Shown: in pieces, positions 9,017 through 18,530 of the stretch
Position numbering within the stretch: position 1 is the first letter of the stretch
Layout: each line of letters begins with the position of its first letter
Origin: Bacteroides sp.
GTDB lineage: Bacteria > Bacteroidota > Bacteroidia > Bacteroidales > Bacteroidaceae
Direction of reading: 5' to 3'
NCBI GenBank assembly: GCA_015060765.1
Contig: SUXW01000003.1
Coordinates: forward strand, 124,001 to 188,000
Length of the DNA stretch: 64,000 bases
Program-made: the position numbers and the translations under genes
The notes under the pieces: generated by a model
Seen by the model: only the letters and a program-made list of their open reading frames with translations
Databases searched by the model: none
What the model was told of the DNA's origin: nothing

Positions 9017-9694
9017 ATGGCTGTAAAAAGAATGGTAATATTAGTGGAGGGTGATAGTGAACTCGCTTTTATTAAGCGAATGTTGATACCCCAACTATAT
9101 GCTCGGAGTGAAGCCAAGGGAATATCCGGTTGGTCTATAGAAACTTGTAAAATTATCTCCAATAGGAAATTGCAGAAAAAAGGCGGTAATATAAACTATG
9201 AATATCTATATAATGATATAGAACGTTTTACCTCTCAGGGTTGTAGTGTCTTGACTACTTTTCTGGATTTTTTCCGTTTGCCTAATGATTTTCCGGGATA
9301 TACCATAAATGGGAATCAGATTCATTTGGTAGAGTTAGCGATGAAACATGATTTAAAGGAAAGAATTCCTCATTTGCCATGTTTTGTACCATACATTCAG
9401 AAATATGAATTTGAGGCGTTGCTTTTTTCCAATATGAATGGGTTCAATTATTTAATTGATGATGCAAAGATTTTGGAGGCATTAAATAAGATTACGGAAC
9501 AATATACTAATCCTGAAGACATTAATGGTGGGCAGGATACAGCGCCGTCCAAACGTTTGATGGCTTTATTTAATTATAACAAGACAGCCGATAGCATTGA
9601 AATGCTTAAAAAAATAGGTTTCGATACAATTTATGCCAGATGTCCTCGTTTTTCAAATTGGTTCGATTGTTTGTGTAGTTTGATTATAGATTGA
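9017..9694 (+). CDS. DUF4276-like (putative TOPRIM-fold) protein
   Basis: MVILVEGDSELAFIKRMLIPQLY; TTFLDFFRLPNDFPGY; FVPYIQKYEFEALLFSN; APSKRL. Confidence 0.8.
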   Translation: MAVKRMVILVEGDSELAFIKRMLIPQLYARSEAKGISGWSIETCKIISNRKLQKKGGNINYEYLYNDIERFTSQGCSVLTTFLDFFRLPNDFPGYTINGNQIHLVELAMKHDLKERIPHLPCFVPYIQKYEFEALLFSNMNGFNYLIDDAKILEALNKITEQYTNPEDINGGQDTAPSKRLMALFNYNKTADSIEMLKKIGFDTIYARCPRFSNWFDCLCSLIID

Positions 9695-9752
9695 ATTTAT
9701 CATAAAAAAGACAGTTACCGGGGTTTAAAGGAGTACGCTAAAATTGAATGTT

Positions 9753-9779
9753 TACTCGATAATGGGTGATTATCGAGTA
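9753..9779. promoter_or_regulatory. Perfect inverted repeat TACTCGATAAT-GGGTG-ATTATCGAGTA
   Basis: 11-bp arms, 5-nt loop between the two ATPase modules. Confidence 0.75.
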
Positions 9780-9822
9780 TTTGTTCGATTATTATTAACT
9801 CATGTAGTTGGTGATAACAATA

Positions 9823-9939
9823 ATGAAAGCAGCTACCCACATAATGAAGCCTAAAAATTGGCAGGATTTTGAAAAACTCTGTAAACTGTTATGGGGGGAA
9901 GTCTGGAATTGTGAAGACAACATTAAGCAGCCAAAATAG
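9823..9939 (+). pseudogene. 38-aa N-terminal remnant of a larger accessory/defence-type protein
   Basis: MKAATHIMKPKNWQDFEKLCKLLWGEVWNCEDNIKQPK*; PKNWQDFEKLC.LLWGE resembles starts of restriction-like/STAND proteins. Confidence 0.4.
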
Positions 9940-9989
9940 AAGAGAAAACAGAAAAAGCAACTATTCAATAAGATAATAAAATATTTAAA

Positions 9990-11330
9990 ATGTTATATAG
10001 ATTTATTGTACAAAATTTTAGGTCGTTTCGAGATAGAAATGAGATTTCATTCTATCCCAAGGGGCAGGAACCACAAAGTCATGTAGCTGATGCAAGTACA
10101 CAAATACCTGTATTAAAGACTGCAGTTCTATATGGTCCAAATGCTTCGGGTAAGACAAAATTTATACAAGCTATTGATTTTGCTCGCTCTATTATTTTGG
10201 GTGAGTGTAATATATTATCTTTAGCCAATCAATGTTATAAGTTGGATAAAGATTCTATTAATAAACCTACGTTATTTGTTTTTGAAATAAAAATAGAGGG
10301 TAATCTTTTTCAATATGCTTTTGCATTGGATATGAAGAAATCTTCAGTTGTAGAAGAAAGTTTATCTGTGTGGAATGCTGATGATAAGGCGTTCAACTAT
10401 ATTTATTCTCGTGAGCAAGACAATACTATAGCTGAAACCGATATAGTAACTTTTAATGATGATCTGATTATTGATGTAGATAAGGCCGTTTTTGATGTGT
10501 TCAAGAAAGAGATTGAGAAAACACAAGAAACCTTGGCCCTTACTGTATTGGCAAAGGTAAAGAGTTTGTCGAGTACTATCGGGACTTATGTAAAGACGGT
10601 TTATAAATGGTTTTCGGATTTGGTGATACTATTTCCTTCCACTCGTTATAATTTGCTTGGTGCGGTAAGAAATGGAACAGAAGATGCTAATTCTGTTTAT
10701 AAAGCTTATTTCAAGACTTTTGGCATTGATATTAAAGAAATTGCCTTACAGAAAGTAAGTTTTGAAATGTTACGTGTGTCAAGTGATATGCAGGCAGATA
10801 TGAAAAAAGAACTTTTGCAGCATGACGGTCATGATGCAGTGGCTCAGTTGCGTGGAAGAAATACGGATTATTTAGTAAGACTGAATGAAAATAAAGAATT
10901 GGAAGCATTTGAAGTTAGATTTGTACATGAAAGAAATGCTTTGAAAACATCTTTGTCTAAAACAGACGAGTCGGATGGTACTATGCGTTTGTTTGATTTC
11001 ATTCCTCTGTATGCTATGTTAGCCAATGAGAGTAGGGTTGTATTGATTGATGAAATAGATCGAAGCATGCACACCCTTCTTACACGCTATTTGATAGAGC
11101 AGTTCTTCAAAGCAGCCGAAGGCAAGAACAGTCAGTTGATATGTACTACACACGATGTCATGCTACTGTCCGAAAATCTATTTTCCAATTCCGAAGTTTG
11201 GTTTGTGAATAAAAAGGACGAAGTTTCTACTATTTATCCTTTAAGCAAATACGATCTCTCCAAGTTGTCATCTACTAATCTTGAGCGTAACTATTTGCTG
11301 GGTAGGTTTGAAGCTACACCTAAATTCTGA
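9990..11330 (+). CDS. AAA (OLD/RloA-like) ATPase
   Basis: FIVQNFRSFRDRNEISF; Walker A GPNASGKTKFIQ; Walker B RVVLIDEIDRSMHT; QLICTTHDVMLL. Confidence 0.88.
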   Translation: MLYRFIVQNFRSFRDRNEISFYPKGQEPQSHVADASTQIPVLKTAVLYGPNASGKTKFIQAIDFARSIILGECNILSLANQCYKLDKDSINKPTLFVFEIKIEGNLFQYAFALDMKKSSVVEESLSVWNADDKAFNYIYSREQDNTIAETDIVTFNDDLIIDVDKAVFDVFKKEIEKTQETLALTVLAKVKSLSSTIGTYVKTVYKWFSDLVILFPSTRYNLLGAVRNGTEDANSVYKAYFKTFGIDIKEIALQKVSFEMLRVSSDMQADMKKELLQHDGHDAVAQLRGRNTDYLVRLNENKELEAFEVRFVHERNALKTSLSKTDESDGTMRLFDFIPLYAMLANESRVVLIDEIDRSMHTLLTRYLIEQFFKAAEGKNSQLICTTHDVMLLSENLFSNSEVWFVNKKDEVSTIYPLSKYDLSKLSSTNLERNYLLGRFEATPKF

Positions 11331-11334
11331 AGTG

Positions 11335-12012
11335 ATGCGTCTATTGAGTTCAACAATAAATACGTTACCGGGTACATCTTCGCATGCTGAAGGCACGGAG
11401 ATTCCAAAAAGTTTAGCGTTTGTAGTTTATTTAGGTGAAGGACAGGAAGAAAGCCAATATCTGGAAATGCTATCTCAAGGGAAAGAAAATATTATAGATG
11501 TTTTCAAATACTACCTTAACAGCCAACAGCAAATCACCCTATCTCATCCCAATCATCGATATAAAGCATTGATTGAATTTTTGGAGAGTGATGGTTCTGA
11601 CTATTCACCATATTTGGATAAGGCTTTTCTGATTTCAGACCGAGATAGTCAAAGCTTCAAAGTGATTCAATATGATAAGATGCTTGAAAATTGTGAAAAT
11701 AAAGGAATCGTTTGGATAGTATCTAATCCTTCTTTCCAATTATGGTTGTTGTTACATTTTACAGAAGAGATCGAATCATTGGATTTGGAGAATGTTAATG
11801 GCTGTAAAAAACAAATTGAGAAAATAGAAACTCAAATAAAAGCATTATCCCCCAAAGGATATACCCATGGAACTTTAAATAAATCGGTGTTTAAGCCTCT
11901 TGTAGAAACAGCTATTAAGAACTCTGAACCATTTTGTTTATCAGTAAAAGACCTAAAGGAAAATATAGGAACCAATTTTTCAGTACTTGTAAAGTATATA
12001 TTAGAGAAATAA
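11335..12012 (+). CDS. RloB-like protein (TOPRIM-like fold)
   Basis: VVYLGEGQEESQYLEML; AFLISDRDSQSF; WIVSNPSFQLWLLLHF signature. Confidence 0.82.
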   Translation: MRLLSSTINTLPGTSSHAEGTEIPKSLAFVVYLGEGQEESQYLEMLSQGKENIIDVFKYYLNSQQQITLSHPNHRYKALIEFLESDGSDYSPYLDKAFLISDRDSQSFKVIQYDKMLENCENKGIVWIVSNPSFQLWLLLHFTEEIESLDLENVNGCKKQIEKIETQIKALSPKGYTHGTLNKSVFKPLVETAIKNSEPFCLSVKDLKENIGTNFSVLVKYILEK

Positions 12013-12023
12013 AGTTCGGTAAA
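12011..12023 (+). repeat. Right 13-bp direct repeat AAAGTTCGGTAAA bounding cassette 1
   Basis: Identical to 7887-7899; here continues TAAATG into the 128-aa ORF. Confidence 0.8.
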
Positions 12024-12026
12024 TAA

Positions 12027-12413
12027 ATGAACGGTACATTAGAAAGAATTTTCTTCCCACTAAATATCGACGATAACGGCCGCTTGATTTCCAAGCTCCT
12101 GCAGCCCGTCAAGCTGCAAATCTTCCGTGCCTTGGCCGAAGATAGAATCGATGCCGCCGTTACCCTCTATATCCGGTTGCTCACCACCTTGAGTCGCTGC
12201 TATGTGGAGCATCGCCATTACCTTTATGTAGATAGCCGTTACTTCCCCGATGTGGACTGCACCGATATCTTTAGCTGGTTGCAAGATTGCGGGGAGCATG
12301 GTAAACTATCCATGGAAAACCGCCAGCGCTTGCAAGCTACTTTGCTTGAATTGAAGCAAGCCGAAGCATTTAGAGAATATGAAATACCTACGGTATGTAA
12401 ATTGAAAATTTAA
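12027..12413 (+). CDS. Small hypothetical protein (128 aa), probably originally coupled to the 7168-7905 gene
   Basis: Open frame with GC-rich codon usage like the upstream CPS genes; KFGK-TAA-ATG junction immediately upstream. Confidence 0.65.
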   Translation: MNGTLERIFFPLNIDDNGRLISKLLQPVKLQIFRALAEDRIDAAVTLYIRLLTTLSRCYVEHRHYLYVDSRYFPDVDCTDIFSWLQDCGEHGKLSMENRQRLQATLLELKQAEAFREYEIPTVCKLKI

Positions 12414-12420
12414 TTATTAT

Positions 12421-13563
12421 ATGAATAGTAAAAGAAATATCGTCATAACAGGTGGAGCCGGTTTTATCGGTAGTCACGTTGTCAGATTATTTGTGAATAA
12501 ATATCCTGATTACAAAATCATCAATTTAGATAAATTGACTTATGCCGGTAATCTTGCCAACTTAAAAGATATAGAGGACAAACCCAATTACAAGTTTGTC
12601 AAGATAGATATTTGTGACTTCGATGCATTTTATCAGCTGATGCAAGACGAACAAATAGACGGTATCATTCATTTGGCAGCCGAAAGCCATGTCGATAGAA
12701 GTATCAAGGACCCATTCACTTTTGCCAAAACCAATGTAATGGGTACATTGGCTTTGCTTCAAGCAGCCAAAATCTATTGGGAATCATTACCGGAAAAATA
12801 CGAAGGCAAACGATTTTATCACATCTCTACCGATGAAGTGTATGGAGCATTAACCATGAATCATCCCGAAGGAATTGAACCACCGTTCAAAACCACGGCT
12901 TCTTCTTCCAAGCATCATTTGGCATACGGTGACGATTTCTTTTACGAAACTACTAAGTACAATCCTCATTCACCTTATTCTGCTGCAAAGGCCAGCAGTG
13001 ACCATTTTGTGAGAGCTTATCACGATACTTACGGAATGCCTACTATTGTTACCAATTGTAGTAACAATTACGGTCCATATCAGTTTCCAGAAAAACTGAT
13101 ACCATTGTTTATAAACAACATCCGTCATCGCAAACCGTTGCCGGTATATGGCAAAGGAGAGAATGTACGCGACTGGTTGTTTGTAGAAGACCATGCACGC
13201 GCCATCGATGTTATTTTTCATAATGGAAAGATAGCAGAGACCTATAATATTGGCGGTTTCAATGAATGGAAGAACATCGATATTATCAAAGTGGTAATTA
13301 ATACGGTAGACCGCTTGTTAGGTAGAAAAGAAGGTGAAGATATGGATTTGATTACCTATGTAACCGATCGCTTGGGGCACGATGCCCGTTATGCCATCGA
13401 TTCAACTAAATTGCAGAAAGAGTTGGGATGGGAACCATCTTTGCAGTTTGAGGAAGGTATTGAAAGAACCGTGCGTTGGTATCTTGATAATCAGGAGTGG
13501 ATGGATAATGTCACTTCAGGAGAATATGAGAAGTATTATGACACTATGTATTGTAATAAATAA
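12421..13563 (+). CDS. rfbB: dTDP-glucose 4,6-dehydratase
   Basis: NIVITGGAGFIGSHVV; NLDKLTYAGNLANL; HLAAESHVDRSI; YSAAKASSDHFVRAY. Confidence 0.93.
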   Translation: MNSKRNIVITGGAGFIGSHVVRLFVNKYPDYKIINLDKLTYAGNLANLKDIEDKPNYKFVKIDICDFDAFYQLMQDEQIDGIIHLAAESHVDRSIKDPFTFAKTNVMGTLALLQAAKIYWESLPEKYEGKRFYHISTDEVYGALTMNHPEGIEPPFKTTASSSKHHLAYGDDFFYETTKYNPHSPYSAAKASSDHFVRAYHDTYGMPTIVTNCSNNYGPYQFPEKLIPLFINNIRHRKPLPVYGKGENVRDWLFVEDHARAIDVIFHNGKIAETYNIGGFNEWKNIDIIKVVINTVDRLLGRKEGEDMDLITYVTDRLGHDARYAIDSTKLQKELGWEPSLQFEEGIERTVRWYLDNQEWMDNVTSGEYEKYYDTMYCNK

Positions 13564-13569
13564 ATTTTA

Positions 13570-15030
13570 ATGTCACAATCATTAAAGCAGCAAACAATAA
13601 AGGGAGCTGGATGGAGTTTTGTTGATAATCTGTTTTGTCAAGGCATTACATTTTTAGTAGGTCTTGTATTAGCTCGTTTACTTACTCCAGAAGAATATGG
13701 CCTTATTGGTATTATTACTATATTTATAGCTATATTTAATAGTATTGTAGATAGTGGCTTTTCTAATGCTCTTATAAGAAAAAATAACGCTTGTGATATT
13801 GATTACAATACAGCTTTTATAACTAATCTTGTTTTGAGTGTATTGCTTTTTATTATCATGTATTTGTTTGCACCTACGATGGCTGTTTTTTTTAAACAAC
13901 CTCAGCTAGAGCCATTAAGTAAAGTAATGGCAAGTATTGTTATAATAAATGCATTTGCCATTATTCAACGCACCATCCTTGTTAAGAAAATCGATTTTAA
14001 GACGCAAACTAAAGTTTCATTGGTTTCTTCTATTGTCAGTGGTGGAATAGGTATTACAATGGCATTTGAAGGCTTGGGTGTATGGGCTTTGGTTGGACAA
14101 CAAATTTCACGGCAATTTTTGAATTCTTCTTTTCTTTGGATATATGCAAAGTGGTATCCTCGATTGCAATTTAGTATTAAAAGTTTTAAAGAATTGTTTG
14201 GATTTGGATGGAAACTTCTTGTTTCAGGTCTTATCGATACAATATGGCGTGAAATTTATCAGGTGATAATTGGTAAATATTATAGTGCAGCAACATTAGG
14301 TCAATATACTCGTGCTCATCAATTTGCTTCTATTTTTTCAACTAATTTAAATAGTGTAGTGCAACGCGTCAGTTTTCCTGTACTTAGTTCTATTCAAGAT
14401 GACAAAATTCGTCTTAAATCAGCATACAAAAGAGTAATTAAAACTACTATGTTGATAACCTTTGTGTTGATGTTTGGATTAGCAGCAGTATCTCAATCAA
14501 TGATATTAGTTTTAGTGGGTGAACAATGGTTACCTTGTGTACCATTTTTGCAAATAATTTGTCTTAATATGATGCTTTATCCACTCCATGCGCTTAATCT
14601 CAATATGCTTCAAATTCAAGGACGTTCTGATTTATTTCTTAAATTGGAAATAATCAAAAAAATTGTAGCAATTATTCCTTTATTGATGGGTATTTTTATT
14701 AATATTTATTGGATGTTGTGGGGAAGTGTTTTTGCTGGTATATTTGCATATTACTTAAACAGTTATTATTCGGGTAAATTCTTGAATTATTCCATGTGGT
14801 CACAAGTGAAAGATATTTTTCCTTCGTTTGGTATCGCAAGTTGTATGGCAATAATTGTGTATCTTGTTTCCTTATTACCATTATCTCCTTTTTTCATGTT
14901 ATCGATTCAAGTGATAATTGGTATATGCATTACTATTACTTTATGTGAATGGATAAATACATCTGAATATAAAGAACTTAAAAAAATTACTTTATCCGTA
15001 TTACAAAAGATAAAGCAAAATAATAAATAA
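13570..15030 (+). CDS. Oligosaccharide flippase (Wzx, MOP superfamily)
   Basis: Polytopic; SLKQQTIKGAGWSFVDNLFCQGITFLVGLVLARLLTPEEYGLIGI. Confidence 0.92.
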   Translation: MSQSLKQQTIKGAGWSFVDNLFCQGITFLVGLVLARLLTPEEYGLIGIITIFIAIFNSIVDSGFSNALIRKNNACDIDYNTAFITNLVLSVLLFIIMYLFAPTMAVFFKQPQLEPLSKVMASIVIINAFAIIQRTILVKKIDFKTQTKVSLVSSIVSGGIGITMAFEGLGVWALVGQQISRQFLNSSFLWIYAKWYPRLQFSIKSFKELFGFGWKLLVSGLIDTIWREIYQVIIGKYYSAATLGQYTRAHQFASIFSTNLNSVVQRVSFPVLSSIQDDKIRLKSAYKRVIKTTMLITFVLMFGLAAVSQSMILVLVGEQWLPCVPFLQIICLNMMLYPLHALNLNMLQIQGRSDLFLKLEIIKKIVAIIPLLMGIFINIYWMLWGSVFAGIFAYYLNSYYSGKFLNYSMWSQVKDIFPSFGIASCMAIIVYLVSLLPLSPFFMLSIQVIIGICITITLCEWINTSEYKELKKITLSVLQKIKQNNK

Positions 15031-15047
15031 TCATTATTAATACTCTT

Positions 15048-16160
15048 ATGAAAGAGAATAAACTTATAACTGTAACTTCGCCTTTATTGCCTGACCTTTC
15101 TGAATTTAATGAAATGCTTCAAAAAATTTGGAATAGCAAATGGATAACAAATAATGGTACTTTTCATCAACAATTGGAAAAGGAATTAGCGAGTTATCTT
15201 AAAGTACCCTATATCAGTCTGTTTACCAACGGTACACTTCCTTTGATTACAGCTCTTCAAGCACTTCGAATTACAGGTGAAGTTATTACCACTCCTTACA
15301 GTTTTGTCGCTACCACTCATTCTCTGTGGTGGAATGGTATCAAACCTGTGTTTGTTGATATTGATCCAGATACCGGTAATATTGATCCAGATAAAATTGA
15401 AGCAGCCATAACGCCAAAGACTACTGCTATTATGCCTGTTCATGTGTATGGTAAACCCTGTGATACAAAGCGAATTCAGAAAATAGCTGATAAATATGGG
15501 TTGAAAGTAATCTATGATGCAGCTCACGCATTTGGTGTAGAAGTAGATGGTGAAAGTATTCTGAAAGCAGGCGATATGTCTACTCTCAGCTTTCATGCTA
15601 CGAAAGTATACAATACTATCGAGGGTGGAGCTTTGGTTATGCATGATGAAAAGACCAAACAACGTATTGACTACTTGAAGAATTTTGGCTTTGCCAATGA
15701 GGTTGAAGTGATAGCACCTGGTATCAATAGTAAGATGGATGAAATGCGTGCAGCCTACGGTTTGTTAAATTTGAAGCAAGTAGATGCAGCTATCGAAGCT
15801 CGTCATCAAGTAGCCGTAAAGTATAGGGAAGCGTTACGCCCCATTGAAGGGATTGCTTTTATGGACGATATGCCAGGGGTTAAACACAACTATAGCTATT
15901 TCCCACTTTTTGTAGATGCTGAAAAATACGGTATGACTCGTGATGAACTTTACTTTAAGATGAAAGAGCAAAACGTATTAGGTCGCCGTTATTTCTATCC
16001 GTTAATTAGTGAATTCTCTACTTATCGTGGGTTACCATCGTCCAATCCTGAAAATTTACCCAATGCGCATAAAATGGCAGATAGTGTGATTTGTTTGCCT
16101 ATGCATCATGAATTGACAAGTGAAGATATTGAACGAATTTTGAATACAATAATTAAATAA
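15048..16160 (+). CDS. DegT/DnrJ/EryC1/StrS aminotransferase
   Basis: TTPYSFVATTHSLWWNGIKPVFVDID; YDAAHAFGV; SFHATKVYNTIEGGA (PLP lysine). Confidence 0.92.
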   Translation: MKENKLITVTSPLLPDLSEFNEMLQKIWNSKWITNNGTFHQQLEKELASYLKVPYISLFTNGTLPLITALQALRITGEVITTPYSFVATTHSLWWNGIKPVFVDIDPDTGNIDPDKIEAAITPKTTAIMPVHVYGKPCDTKRIQKIADKYGLKVIYDAAHAFGVEVDGESILKAGDMSTLSFHATKVYNTIEGGALVMHDEKTKQRIDYLKNFGFANEVEVIAPGINSKMDEMRAAYGLLNLKQVDAAIEARHQVAVKYREALRPIEGIAFMDDMPGVKHNYSYFPLFVDAEKYGMTRDELYFKMKEQNVLGRRYFYPLISEFSTYRGLPSSNPENLPNAHKMADSVICLPMHHELTSEDIERILNTIIK

Positions 16161-16162
16161 AG

Positions 16163-17329
16163 ATGATAAAAGTTTCAGAAGTATCCCAACAGGTTCAACC
16201 GTCCTTGACTAGAAAATTATTCAATTTGGCCAAGCAATATGACAATGTAATTGATTTTACATTGGGGGATCCTGATGTGCAACCTCATCAAGATATTAAA
16301 GATGCAGGTTGTAGAGCCATCCAACAAGGAAAGACCCGTTATTCACAAAATGCTGGTTTGTTGGAATTGCGACAGGTCATCACTCAATATTACAAACGAA
16401 AAGAAGGCTTTGAATTTGATCCATTAAAGGAAATTATTGTAACCGTAGGAGCTATGGAAGGATTGTATTTGGCTTTGTTAAGTCTGTTAGATCCGGAAGA
16501 CGAAGTGATAATACCGGCTCCTTACTATGTAAACTATGTTCAGATGGTCAAGATGTGCCATGCTGTTCCTGTAGTGGTGGATAATCCGAATGCCGATGCT
16601 TTGAGTTTCAATGTAGAAGATGTTGAAAAATCCATTACGCCAAAGACACGTGCTATCATTATCAATACTCCTTCCAATCCTTCCGGTAAAATTATTCCTT
16701 GGGAAAAGATAGAACAATTGGCACAAATCGCCAAGGAACACGATTTGGTAGTGATAGCTGATGAAGTTTATAAATGTCTAATATATGACCAGACTCTGTT
16801 CAAGAGCATTGTTTCTATAGAAGGAATGCGTGAGAGAACCATTCTTATCAACAGTCTTTCCAAAGAATTCTGTATGACAGGTTGGCGTATAGGTTATGTT
16901 ATCGCTCCCGAAGAAGTAGTTGCTACTATGACCAAATTGCAAGAAAATGTCGTAGCTTGTGCACCTCTACCTTCACAATATGCAGCGATTCAAGCATTGA
17001 GTGGAGAAGAAAACTATTCTCGTAACATGGTGGATATATTTACGAAAAGAAGGAATGTATTGGTAGAAGGCATTCAAACCATTCCTCTTTTGAAATGTAC
17101 CCCTCCCGATGCGACATTCTATCTGATGGTTGATATCTCTGCTACTGGAATGAAGTCTGAAGAGTTTGCCATCGAATTACTTAAGAGTGTACAGGTAGCT
17201 TTGGTACCCGGTATTACATATGGAGTGAGTTGTGATAATTATGTACGTATAGCGTTTACATTGGACGAAGAAAAAATCCGTGAAGGCATCAAGCGTATTG
17301 CATCATTTGTAAATCAATTGAAGAAATGA
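16163..17329 (+). CDS. Class I/II PLP-dependent aminotransferase (aspartate aminotransferase-like)
   Basis: TLGDPDVQPHQDIKDA; NTPSNPSGKIIP; INSLSKEFCMTGWRIGY. Confidence 0.9.
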   Translation: MIKVSEVSQQVQPSLTRKLFNLAKQYDNVIDFTLGDPDVQPHQDIKDAGCRAIQQGKTRYSQNAGLLELRQVITQYYKRKEGFEFDPLKEIIVTVGAMEGLYLALLSLLDPEDEVIIPAPYYVNYVQMVKMCHAVPVVVDNPNADALSFNVEDVEKSITPKTRAIIINTPSNPSGKIIPWEKIEQLAQIAKEHDLVVIADEVYKCLIYDQTLFKSIVSIEGMRERTILINSLSKEFCMTGWRIGYVIAPEEVVATMTKLQENVVACAPLPSQYAAIQALSGEENYSRNMVDIFTKRRNVLVEGIQTIPLLKCTPPDATFYLMVDISATGMKSEEFAIELLKSVQVALVPGITYGVSCDNYVRIAFTLDEEKIREGIKRIASFVNQLKK

Positions 17330-18525
17330 AGAAAATATTGATGTTGGGTGGCTCCTTGTATCAGGTATATGCCATCAAAGAAGCTGTTAGATTGGGTTAT
17401 CATGTGATTACTTGTGATTATTTACCCGATAATCCGGGTCATCAATATGCGCATGAATACTATAATGTAAGTACTACCGATAAGGAAGCGGTATTAGAAC
17501 TTGCAAAGAAACTTCAAGTAGATGGTGTCGTAGCCTATGCTTCGGATCCTGCTGCGCCTACAGCTGCTTATGTTTGTGAGCAGTTGGGCTTGCCTACCTC
17601 TCCCTATAAGTCCGTAGAAATTCTTTCTAACAAAGATTTGTTCCGTGACTTTTTACAAGAACATGGTTTTAATTGTCCCAAGGCTATGGGCTTTACTACC
17701 TACGAAGAAGCTTTGATACATATTGATGAATTCCAAATGCCTGTGATGGTTAAGCCGGTCGATTCATCGGGCAGTAAGGGAATCAACAAAATGACAGACA
17801 AGTCGCAATTGAAACATTTTGTCGACGATGCCCTTCATTATTCCCGTGGCAAACGTTTCTTGATAGAAGAATTCATTGTTAAGAAAGGACATCAAATTTC
17901 TGGCGATGCCTTTTCGGTTGATGGTAAATTGGTATTCCATTGTTTAGGAAATGAATTCTACGACCCTACTTGCGACAAAGATTTTGCACCACTTGGTGAA
18001 TGCTGGCCTTTCCAAATGGACCATAAATACATCGAAGACCTTGAACAGCAGTTGCAGCGGTTGATGGCATTGCTGAATATGAAAAGCAATGCTTATAATG
18101 TAGAAGCTATTGTGGGTCAAGATGACAAAGTATATTTGCTTGAATTGGGTGCCCGTTCGGGAGGCAGTTTGATACCACAAGTTACGGAATATGCGACAGG
18201 GGTTAATATGGTAACCTATGTGATCAAGGCAGCCATGGGTGAAGATTGTTCCGACCTTAAGCAAGTAGAACCTACGGGTTTTTGGTCGAACTATATGGTA
18301 CATGCCAATGCTACCGGTAAGTTCGTACGTATAGAATTCGATGAAGAATTCAAGACCAAACATTTGGTTGATTGGGTTACTGATATTAAGCTAGGCGATG
18401 CTGTCCATAAATTTCGCGATGCACAAGATTGTATAGGGGAATTTATCTTGAAATACGATAGTATGGAACAGATGTTTGAGGTTATTAAGAATATAGAAAA
18501 GTTTGTAAATGTAGTGGTTGAATAA
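17326..18525 (+). CDS. ATP-grasp ligase
   Basis: ILMLGGSLYQVYAIKEAVRLGYHVI; VMVKPVDSSGSKGINKM; VYLLELGARSGGSLIPQ. Confidence 0.88.
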   Translation: MKKILMLGGSLYQVYAIKEAVRLGYHVITCDYLPDNPGHQYAHEYYNVSTTDKEAVLELAKKLQVDGVVAYASDPAAPTAAYVCEQLGLPTSPYKSVEILSNKDLFRDFLQEHGFNCPKAMGFTTYEEALIHIDEFQMPVMVKPVDSSGSKGINKMTDKSQLKHFVDDALHYSRGKRFLIEEFIVKKGHQISGDAFSVDGKLVFHCLGNEFYDPTCDKDFAPLGECWPFQMDHKYIEDLEQQLQRLMALLNMKSNAYNVEAIVGQDDKVYLLELGARSGGSLIPQVTEYATGVNMVTYVIKAAMGEDCSDLKQVEPTGFWSNYMVHANATGKFVRIEFDEEFKTKHLVDWVTDIKLGDAVHKFRDAQDCIGEFILKYDSMEQMFEVIKNIEKFVNVVVE

Positions 18526-18530
18526 CTAAT

